NCBI GenBank assembly: GCA_964398035.1
Contig: CAYNLI010000139.1
Location: 1 to 5,532, forward strand
Reading direction: 5' to 3'
Length of the DNA stretch: 5,532 bases
Source: Saonia sp964398035
GTDB lineage: Bacteria; Bacteroidota; Bacteroidia; Flavobacteriales; Flavobacteriaceae
A program made the position numbers and the translations under genes. The stretch's first letter is position 1, and every line of letters starts with the position of its first letter. The notes beneath the pieces are model-generated. The model did no database searches and had not been told where the DNA came from. It worked only from the letters and a program-made list of their open reading frames with translations. Positions 1 to 5,532 of the stretch are shown here, piece by piece.

Positions 1-42
1 TAAAGCAATTACTGTCAATTCTAATTTAACAAGCTTTTTCAT
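1..42 (-). CDS. 5' end of an unidentified gene, cut by the window edge
   Basis: An ATG at 42-40 on the minus strand opens a frame that stays open to the edge and reads MKKLVKLELTVIAL. It starts 33 bases after the maf stop and runs the same way, so it is probably the next gene of the same operon. The lysine-rich start followed by hydrophobic residues would suit the beginning of a signal peptide or lipoprotein leader, but 14 codons are too few to tell. No product can be named. The start is inferred only from position and the open frame; no ribosome binding site is visible, which is normal for this phylum. Confidence 0.45.
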   Translation of the reverse strand, partial: MKKLVKLELTVIAL

Positions 43-75
43 AGTAGTAATTTTTATAAAAATAGCTAAAATCCA

Positions 76-663
76 TCAGCTAACAATTTTAGCTAAGGTT
101 TTGTAAAACAAATGAGTGGGCAATCCTACTACATTATTGTACGAACCTTTTATTTTTGTAATGGCTACAGATCCAATCCATTCCTGAATACCATAGGCAC
201 CGGCTTTATCCATTGGATTGTATTTATCCATGTAAAAATGTATTTCTTCATTGGTAAGTTTTTTGAATCTTACTTTAGTGGTGCAATGCACTGTTACTTG
301 ACTATTCAATGTTGTAAAACAAATAGAGGTAATGACTTTGTGCCAATCATTGGAAAGTGTTTGCAACATTTTAACAGCTTCGTTTTTATCAGTAGGCTTC
401 CCCAAAGATTTTTTATTGTGCCATACAATGGTGTCAGAAGTAATCACTATTTGGTTGGGTTCTAGAGTTTCTTTAAAAGGACTGGCCTTTAGTTGCGCCA
501 AGTAATCGGTAATTTCTGCTGCCTGTAAATCCTCAGGGTAAACCTCATCAATAGGGTGTAATTTTATTTCAAAATCCAACCCCATATCACTTAGGAATTT
601 TTGCCTTCTAGGAGAACCAGAAGCCAATATCAACCGATGTTTTTTTAATAGATTGACCAACAT
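76..663 (-). CDS. maf: Maf family nucleoside triphosphate pyrophosphatase (probable dTTP/UTP type)
   Basis: Maf proteins are cytoplasmic enzymes that hydrolyse nucleoside triphosphates to the monophosphate and pyrophosphate. They are thought to remove modified or surplus pyrimidine nucleotides and to be linked to division arrest. The 195-residue product is of normal family length and has every hallmark in order: LASGSPRR at 13-20 (phosphate-binding loop), SDTIVW at 76-81 with the probable catalytic Asp77, LGKP at 87-90, the H-x-V-x-T segment at 108-112, DKAGAYGIQ at 152-160 and GSYNNVVGLP at 173-182. The AGAYGIQ form is that of the YhdE-like dTTP/UTP subfamily rather than the YceF-like subfamily; this is inference from motif, not measured activity. 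The ATG start lies 4 bases after the stop of the upstream phosphatase gene, indicating co-transcription. The gene looks intact. Only the substrate preference is uncertain. Confidence 0.95.
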   Translation of the reverse strand: MLVNLLKKHRLILASGSPRRQKFLSDMGLDFEIKLHPIDEVYPEDLQAAEITDYLAQLKASPFKETLEPNQIVITSDTIVWHNKKSLGKPTDKNEAVKMLQTLSNDWHKVITSICFTTLNSQVTVHCTTKVRFKKLTNEEIHFYMDKYNPMDKAGAYGIQEWIGSVAITKIKGSYNNVVGLPTHLFYKTLAKIVS

Positions 664-667
664 ATGT

Positions 668-1195
668 TCAATCGTTTTTTGCGTTAAAATTACCTTCCCA
701 ATCTCCCCTTACTTTAAGTACTTGCTCAATAACATCCCTAACACAACCATTGCCCCCGGATTTATGGGAAATATATTTGGCAATTGCTTTTACTTCTGGC
801 ACAGCGTCTTGTGGACAAGTGGACAGGCCAACCAGTTGCATGGGAGGAACGTCTGGCAGATCATCACCCATGTACAGTACACTTTCAAGTTTAATTTTCT
901 GAATATCCAAATACGCTACCATAGGTTCAATTTTATGGTGTGCGCCCATGTATATATCAGTTACGCCCAAGCCTTTTAGACGTTCACGAACACCTTCATT
1001 GGTTCCGCCCGAAATTATGCACACATTATATCCTTTTACAATAGCGGTCTTTAGCGCAAAACCATCTTTAACACTCATTTTTCTGAGCATTTCTCCTTTT
1101 GTGGTAATTAATACGGTACCGTCAGTGAACACTCCATCTACATCAAAAACAAAAGTGGTAATGTTGCTTAAATATTCTTTATAACTTTTTTTCAT
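668..1195 (-). CDS. kdsC: KdsC-type HAD phosphatase (3-deoxy-D-manno-octulosonate 8-phosphate phosphatase family)
   Basis: This is a capless, class C0 HAD phosphatase of 175 residues, the usual KdsC length. Such enzymes form tetramers, with substrate bound at subunit interfaces. Family members remove phosphate from Kdo 8-phosphate in the Kdo step of lipopolysaccharide synthesis, or from related ulosonate phosphates. Visible motifs are FDVDGVFTDG at 17-26 (nucleophile Asp18, acid/base Asp20), KDGFAL at 43-48, ISGG at 60-64 (motif II Ser62), Lys88 (motif III), MGDDLPD at 109-115 (motif IV, Mg-binding acidic residues) and a C-terminal SGGNGCVRD loop at 146-154. The position after Ser62-Gly63 is Gly64, where E. 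coli KdsC has Arg, so the exact substrate is open. The start codon lies within the last codons of the upstream DUF2520 gene (17-nt overlap), and the stop is 4 bases before maf, so all three probably share a transcript. Family assignment is secure, substrate less so. Confidence 0.88.
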   Translation of the reverse strand: MKKSYKEYLSNITTFVFDVDGVFTDGTVLITTKGEMLRKMSVKDGFALKTAIVKGYNVCIISGGTNEGVRERLKGLGVTDIYMGAHHKIEPMVAYLDIQKIKLESVLYMGDDLPDVPPMQLVGLSTCPQDAVPEVKAIAKYISHKSGGNGCVRDVIEQVLKVRGDWEGNFNAKND

Positions 1196-1934
1196 AGGTG
1201 TTGTTGATAGATTGGCTTAAGATTGAATATATTTTTTTGAGATTTTCATCTTTTAGTTGATTTAAATGACTTTTAATAGTGCCTTTGTCTCCACGTTTGG
1301 CAGGACCAGTTTGGGCATTGAACGGAGATGAGGTGTCCAGTTTTTTTACTGTCTCCAAAATTAATGGTTTCAGCAATTCAAAAGAAACATTTTTTTCTTC
1401 ACATATGGTATTGCCCAAATGGTAGAGGTGATTGGTGAAATTATTGACTATTACTGCGGCTAAATGCAATGACTTTCGCTGTTCAGATGAAACTTCCTGA
1501 ACATTGCGGGAAACAAGATTTCCTAGACTGGTCAATAAGTCTAGACCTGTCTTATTTTTAGCTTCAATACAAATAGGGACGGTACTAAAATCTACTTCTT
1601 GTTCTTTGCTAAAAGTTTGCAATGGATAAAAAACACCATATCTGGAGTTTTTGGATAAGACATGCATGGGAACACTTCCAGATGTATGTACTACCAACCC
1701 TTTCTTATGTGTAAGTTTTTTAGAAACAGAAGGTATAGCATCATCACTTACAGCAATGATATAGATGTCGGCATCTTTTATTTTGGTGTAATCTGTTGTG
1801 AAAGAAATATTGTTTTCAGTTTTTTTAATGGACCTACTGTACATTTGGAGTACGTCTATTTTAGTACATTCTTCAAAAGCCTTTAACAAATGTAGCGCAA
1901 CATTTCCAGCACCAATAATCACTACTTTGACCAT
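1179..1934 (-). CDS. Rossmann-like and DUF2520 domain protein (predicted dinucleotide-binding, function unknown)
   Basis: The 251-residue product has two parts. Residues 1 to about 110 form a Rossmann-like NAD(P)-binding domain: the glycine-rich loop GAGNVA is at 8-13 after a beta strand of V and I residues, IIAVSDDAI at 59-67 closes a later strand, HTSGS lies at 83-87 and YPLQTF at 103-108. The rest is the helical DUF2520 domain, with HLAAVIVNNFTNHL at 157-170 and TGPAKRGD at 209-216, both strongly characteristic of the family. The fold resembles ProC, ketopantoate reductase and 6-phosphogluconate dehydrogenase relatives, so a reductase or dehydrogenase role is plausible, but I know of no established substrate. 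It is the first gene of the minus-strand run, overlaps the kdsC-like gene by 17 nt and is divergent from ccsBA. The ATG start places the GxGxxA loop at the very N terminus, as expected. The gene appears intact. Confidence 0.88.
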   Translation of the reverse strand: MVKVVIIGAGNVALHLLKAFEECTKIDVLQMYSRSIKKTENNISFTTDYTKIKDADIYIIAVSDDAIPSVSKKLTHKKGLVVHTSGSVPMHVLSKNSRYGVFYPLQTFSKEQEVDFSTVPICIEAKNKTGLDLLTSLGNLVSRNVQEVSSEQRKSLHLAAVIVNNFTNHLYHLGNTICEEKNVSFELLKPLILETVKKLDTSSPFNAQTGPAKRGDKGTIKSHLNQLKDENLKKIYSILSQSINNTYEKKL

Positions 1935-1965
1935 GCTGCTAATTTAACTATATATTTCATTTTTT

Positions 1966-1993
1966 GGGTATGCCTTTTTGTTTGTAAATACCC
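1966..1993. repeat. Short inverted repeat in the divergent spacer
   Basis: GGGTAT at 1966-1971 and ATACCC at 1988-1993 are perfect inverted copies separated by 16 bases. The right arm ends exactly where the possible -7 box of ccsBA begins. It could be a regulator site or a weak hairpin, but six-base arms in an AT-rich spacer can arise by chance. No regulator is recognised. Confidence 0.3.
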
Positions 1994-2001
1994 TATTTTT
2001 G
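1994..2001 (+). promoter_or_regulatory. Possible Bacteroidota -7 promoter element for ccsBA
   Basis: TATTTTTG matches the TAnnTTTG -7 consensus of the Bacteroidota primary sigma factor exactly and ends 28 bases before the ATG, giving a short leader of roughly 20 bases. The -33 TTTG is not convincingly placed: copies at 1977-1980 and 1963-1966 leave spacers of 13 and 27 bases, outside the usual range of about 17-23. No CAAAnnTA (the minus-strand version) occurs in the spacer, so the promoter of the divergent gene run is not identified. Confidence 0.35.
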
Positions 2002-2029
2002 AACTTTATAAAATAATGTTCCTTCTGTG

Positions 2030-5000
2030 ATGACAGACATACTCAAGAAAATTTTCTTTTCTACCCGTTTAACAGCCGTTCTTTTTATTGTTTTTGCCAC
2101 AGCCATGGCATTTGGTACCTTTATAGAAAGCTGGTATAGTACAGAAACAGCGAGGATTTGGATTTATAATGCCAAGTGGTTTGAAGCCATTATGGGTTTA
2201 TTTGTTATAAATTTTATTGGAAATATTTCCCGTTATCGTTTATTGCGAATAGAAAAATGGCCCGTATTGCTCTTACATATTTCTTGGGTATTGATTATTG
2301 TGGGAGCATTTATTACGCGTTATATAAGTTTTGAAGGGGCAATGCCCATTCGTGAGGGCAATACAGAGAATGTATTTTATTCAGACAAAACATTTCTTAC
2401 CGCTTTTGTGGATGGTGAGATTGATGGTGAAGCCCAAAGAAAAGTACTTGAAGATGATTTGATTGTTACATCAGAGGCTTTAAAATCTAACCTTCCATGG
2501 AAATCAGATTATAACGGACAGCCATTCGCCATTTCATATGTTGGTTTTATTGATGGTGCCAAAGAAGGATTGATTGAAAATGAAAATGGTAAGGAATATT
2601 TAAAAATTGTAGAAGCTGGTGATGGTCAACGGCACGAACATTATTTGGAAAACGGGCAAGTAGCCAGTATACATAATGTGCTTTTTGCGTTGAACAAGCA
2701 TACAGACGGTGCAATCAATCTTATTACCACGGATAGTACCTATCAAATAAATTCTCCTTTTGATGGTAGTTTTATGCGTATGGCAGACCAATTTCAAGGT
2801 CAGCTGATCAAAGATAGCCTACAAATTTTTCAGTTACGTTCGTTGTACAATACTGCGGGAATGCAGTTTGTAATTCCAGACCGTATTGTAAAAGGTTCTT
2901 ATGGCGTTGTAGAAGTGCCAGAAGCTGAAAAGACACCAGCTTCTTTGGATGCTCTGATTGTTGAAATTTCTTCTGGTGGAGAAACAATCACTAAAAAGTT
3001 GTTGGGAGGTAAAGGTTCTTCCAATTTCTCTGAAAAAATTAAAGTAGGTGGACTAGATTTTAGTTTAAAATATGGTTCTAAATTATATGAATTGCCTTTT
3101 TCAATAAAGCTGAATGATTTTATTGCTGAAAAATATCCAGGAACGGAAAAAGGCTATGCTTCTTTTATGAGTAAAGTCACAGTAGAAGATGGGCGTTCTT
3201 TTGACTATGATATTTTCATGAACCATGTATTGGACCATCAGAAATATCGTTTTTTCCAATCTGGTTTTGATCCAGATGAAAAAGGAACCATACTTTCTGT
3301 AAGCCATGATTTTTGGGGTAAATGGGTAACCTATGCGGGGTACACATTATTGTATATTGGTTTATTGGGGATTATGTTCTTTGGTAAGACTCGTTTTAAG
3401 GATTTGGGAGAAACATTGGAGAAATTAAGGAAGAAAAAAGCAGCACTGACCACTATTTTGGCCATTGGTATGATGATGAGTGGTATGGCCCAGGAACAAA
3501 ATGATGCTCACGACCATTTAGCACCGCCTACGCAAGAGCTAATAGATTCTATTATACAAACAACCGTGGCATCTAAGGAACATGTGGCTAAATTTGCCCA
3601 ATTGGTTATACAAGATGATAATGGGCGTATGAAACCCATAAACACCTTTGCTTCGGAATTGTTGCGAAAATTAAGCCTAAAAGACAAGTACAAAGATTTG
3701 AATGCTGATCAGGTGCTTTTGTCCATGATGATGAACCCTAGAGTTTGGTACAATATTGAATTTCTTGCGTTAGATAAGTTTAATGATAGTATACGAAAGA
3801 TTATAGGTGTGCCAAAGGGACAGGAATTTGTAAAGGCCACAGATTTTTTTGATTCCAATGGAGATTACAAACTGGCTCCTTATGTAGAAAAAGCGTATGC
3901 TACCATTACACCCAACCAGTTTGAAAAAGAGTTTAAAAAAGCAGATTTACGATTGGGCGTGCTCAATGAGGCGCTTGGGGGTGGTATTATTAAAATATTT
4001 CCATTGTTGCACGATGAAAACAACAAATGGATTTCGGCATTGGAATACAACTCAGGACAGTATCAAGTTCCAGATTCCCTGTACGGTAATTTTATTAAAA
4101 ATGCTGTTCCGTATTATTTAATGTCTTTGCAGAAATCAATAAAAACAGGTGATTATACCAGTTCTGATAAACTTTTAGCAGCTTTTAAGCAGAATCAGGT
4201 TAATAATGGAAAGGAAGTATTGCCATCAGAGAAAAAAATAAAGACCGAGGTGGTCTATAATGGTTTAGACATTTTTAACCGGTTATATATATACTATGCT
4301 TTAGTAGGTTTTTTAATGTTCTTTGTTTTGATTTTTCAAATTTTTAAGGACCGTGAAATATGGAGAATTGCTATATTTTTCTTTAAAGGAACCATCATAT
4401 TGCTTTTTATATGGCATGCTGCTGGTTTGGTGTTACGTTGGTACATATCGGGCCACGCTCCTTGGAGTGATGCCTATGAGAGTATTCTCTATGTGGCATG
4501 GGCAACTATGGGAATGGGATTATTGTTCGGCAGAAAAAGTGACATGACCATTGCGGCAAGTGCTTTTGTAACGTTTTTGTTATTGATGATAGCGCATCTA
4601 AGCTGGGTAAATCCAGCTATTTCTAATTTGGTACCTGTATTGGACAGTTATTGGCTAATGATACATGTTTCCATTATTGTTGGTAGTTATGGTCCTTTGA
4701 CCGTTGGGATGATTTTGGGAATTACTTCTCTTATTCTTATCATTTTGACCAATAAGAAGAACAAGGAAAGAATGGAAATCAATCTAAAAGAGTTGACCAC
4801 CATCAATGAACTTGTTCTAACGGTTGGTTTGGTAATGTTGACCATTGGAAACTTTATGGGGGGACAATGGGCCAATGAAAGTTGGGGGCGTTATTGGGGA
4901 TGGGATCCAAAAGAAACTTGGGCGTTAATTTCTATAATGATTTATGCCTTTGTGATACATACACGTTTAATACCTGGGCTAAGAGGTAAATGGATGTTTA

Positions 5001-5197
5001 ATTTTATGAGCGTCTTTGCTTATTGCAGTATTATGATGACCTATTTTGGCGTTAATTTTTATTTGGTAGGTTTACACAGTTATGCGCAAAGTGGATCGGC
5101 GGCGGTGACTCCAGATTTTGTCCCTTATATTATTTTAGGGATTTTTGGTTTGGGAGCCATTAGTTATTGGAGGTATAAGGTGAATTATTCAAAATAA
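2030..5197 (+). CDS. ccsBA: Fused CcsBA (ResB-ResC) haem exporter and cytochrome c synthase, System II
   Basis: CcsBA moves haem to the outer face of the inner membrane and attaches it to CXXCH apocytochromes. The 1055-residue chain (numbered from the ATG; a GTG directly before it would add one residue) has a ResB/CcsB half with membrane segments near 14-32, 50-66 and 78-99, a large periplasmic domain, and a fourth segment near 432-451. A segment at 471-487 ending GMAQ leads to a further periplasmic stretch of about 260 residues containing GRMKPINTFASELLRK (532-547). The CcsA half has nine more segments from 752 on. Haem-site residues match by position: TM-His1 His83, P-His1 His879, WWD region WGRYWGWDPKETW (952-964), TM-His2 His977 and P-His2 His1016. 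The 98- and 39-residue spacings agree with those I recall for Helicobacter CcsBA (97 and 39). A 14-helix model puts the WWD loop and both P-His outside. There is one Cys (999) and no CXXC, so apocytochrome reduction needs a separate thioredoxin-like protein. Confidence 0.95.
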   Translation: MTDILKKIFFSTRLTAVLFIVFATAMAFGTFIESWYSTETARIWIYNAKWFEAIMGLFVINFIGNISRYRLLRIEKWPVLLLHISWVLIIVGAFITRYISFEGAMPIREGNTENVFYSDKTFLTAFVDGEIDGEAQRKVLEDDLIVTSEALKSNLPWKSDYNGQPFAISYVGFIDGAKEGLIENENGKEYLKIVEAGDGQRHEHYLENGQVASIHNVLFALNKHTDGAINLITTDSTYQINSPFDGSFMRMADQFQGQLIKDSLQIFQLRSLYNTAGMQFVIPDRIVKGSYGVVEVPEAEKTPASLDALIVEISSGGETITKKLLGGKGSSNFSEKIKVGGLDFSLKYGSKLYELPFSIKLNDFIAEKYPGTEKGYASFMSKVTVEDGRSFDYDIFMNHVLDHQKYRFFQSGFDPDEKGTILSVSHDFWGKWVTYAGYTLLYIGLLGIMFFGKTRFKDLGETLEKLRKKKAALTTILAIGMMMSGMAQEQNDAHDHLAPPTQELIDSIIQTTVASKEHVAKFAQLVIQDDNGRMKPINTFASELLRKLSLKDKYKDLNADQVLLSMMMNPRVWYNIEFLALDKFNDSIRKIIGVPKGQEFVKATDFFDSNGDYKLAPYVEKAYATITPNQFEKEFKKADLRLGVLNEALGGGIIKIFPLLHDENNKWISALEYNSGQYQVPDSLYGNFIKNAVPYYLMSLQKSIKTGDYTSSDKLLAAFKQNQVNNGKEVLPSEKKIKTEVVYNGLDIFNRLYIYYALVGFLMFFVLIFQIFKDREIWRIAIFFFKGTIILLFIWHAAGLVLRWYISGHAPWSDAYESILYVAWATMGMGLLFGRKSDMTIAASAFVTFLLLMIAHLSWVNPAISNLVPVLDSYWLMIHVSIIVGSYGPLTVGMILGITSLILIILTNKKNKERMEINLKELTTINELVLTVGLVMLTIGNFMGGQWANESWGRYWGWDPKETWALISIMIYAFVIHTRLIPGLRGKWMFNFMSVFAYCSIMMTYFGVNFYLVGLHSYAQSGSAAVTPDFVPYIILGIFGLGAISYWRYKVNYSK

Positions 5198-5206
5198 CCT
5201 TTTTAT

Positions 5207-5491
5207 CTAAGTACATGACAAAAAATGAGTTATGTCTATATCCCTTGTTTTAAGGGCATTCAAAAGGCAATTAGCGATGTAATCCAGTCCATATTTGAAC
5301 AATGTCCTGGCCTTTCTGCCATGTTTCTTGATTTGGATGGGTCTTACGCTCTGGTGCAGGTATATGCCCACCTTGTAGCACCATACGAATGCCACCATTA
5401 TCAGCAGTACTAGCTTTTCGATACGTACGAGATCTGTAAGGTGGGTCTTTTCAATATCGAACCCGCTGGACTTCATGGGGATCAAGACCAA
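5207..5491 (-). pseudogene. C-terminal remnant of an IS4-type transposase
   Basis: The minus-strand frame ends at a TAG (5209-5207) and reads back through about 94 codons. From the ATG at 5476 it encodes MKSSGFDIEKTHLTD, then a hydrophobic helix with AFVWCYKVGIYL, IKKHGRKARTLFKYGLDYI and a FLSCT C terminus. I recognise this order from IS4-type DDE transposases of Bacteroidota; that is recollection, not a search. The Lys of MKSSGF would be the last residue of the YREK signature (Y-x2-R-x3-E-x6-K). The Glu position is a Gln codon, and an in-frame TAA at 5503-5501 stands near the expected Arg-Trp. No catalytic core can be read from 5492 to 5532, so this is a broken gene, not an active element. 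GC is higher than in ccsBA (80 of 180 bases against 65 of 180 in three sampled lines each), consistent with foreign origin. It converges on ccsBA, with nine bases between the stop codons. Confidence 0.8.
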
Positions 5492-5532
5492 TTGTTGTGT
5501 TTAAGCAAATATTCTAGTTAGTCTAAAGAGGA

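Noticed and set aside
653..979. Plus-strand open frame of 108 codons across the phosphatase gene.
   Set aside because: It is fully antisense to the kdsC-like gene, whose motifs are all intact, and its translation has no recognisable domain.
2027..2029. GTG directly before the ccsBA ATG as the start codon.
   Set aside because: The ATG at 2030 is the more usual start and the choice changes the protein by one residue only. No ribosome binding site separates the two, so GTG cannot be excluded.
3440..3500. A break between separate ccsB and ccsA genes at the internal signal-like segment, which has several Met codons.
   Set aside because: There is no stop codon before it and the frame is continuous, so a fusion is the simpler reading. 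An internal start there cannot be excluded from sequence alone.
5242..5256. Small perfect hairpin CCCTT-GTTTT-AAGGG just after ccsBA, considered as a terminator.
   Set aside because: The stem has only five pairs and no T-run follows it on either strand. It lies inside the transposase tail's coding sequence, so it is probably incidental.
5225..5413. Plus-strand open frame of 62 codons downstream of ccsBA.
   Set aside because: It lies antisense to the recognisable transposase tail, and its own translation shows no family resemblance.
5492..5532. Possible continuation of the transposase gene to the window edge.
   Set aside because: The frame carries a TAA at 5503-5501, the other two minus-strand frames also have stops, and the expected Y-x2-R-x3-E residues are absent in all of them.

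Overview
The window looks like a chromosomal piece of a member of the Bacteroidota, most likely a flavobacterium. The evidence is low GC (about 36% in hand-counted lines of the large gene), no Shine-Dalgarno sequences ahead of the starts, a TAnnTTTG-type -7 element, a fused one-chain CcsBA cytochrome c synthase of about 1055 residues, and a transposase fragment of a type I know from this phylum. The genus cannot be fixed from what is visible.

Layout: the left 1.93 kb is a compact minus-strand gene run, read right to left. It begins with a Rossmann-like/DUF2520 protein, which overlaps a KdsC-type HAD sugar phosphatase by 17 nt. Four bases later comes a Maf nucleotide pyrophosphatase. After a further 33 bases lies the first 14 codons of a gene that runs off the left edge. 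The spacing suggests one operon. A 92-95 bp divergent spacer follows, with a possible -7 promoter box and a small inverted repeat. The right 3.2 kb is a single plus-strand gene, ccsBA, encoding the whole System II haem exporter and cytochrome c synthase. Immediately after its stop, in convergent orientation, lies the C-terminal 90-odd codons of an IS4-type transposase. The rest of that element is missing or unrecognisable up to the right edge.

Roles: CcsBA carries haem across the inner membrane and attaches it to c-type apocytochromes, so it serves respiration. The minus-strand genes are housekeeping: Maf hydrolyses certain nucleotides, the KdsC-like enzyme probably acts in Kdo (or another ulosonate) synthesis for the outer membrane, and the DUF2520 protein is a predicted dinucleotide-binding protein of unknown function. 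No functional link between the two sides is visible beyond the shared spacer.

I found no RNA gene, CRISPR array or clearly new system. The points most worth a second look are the transposase remnant abutting ccsBA, the extra periplasmic module preceded by a signal-peptide-like segment inside CcsBA, and non-standard substrate-specificity positions in the KdsC-like phosphatase.
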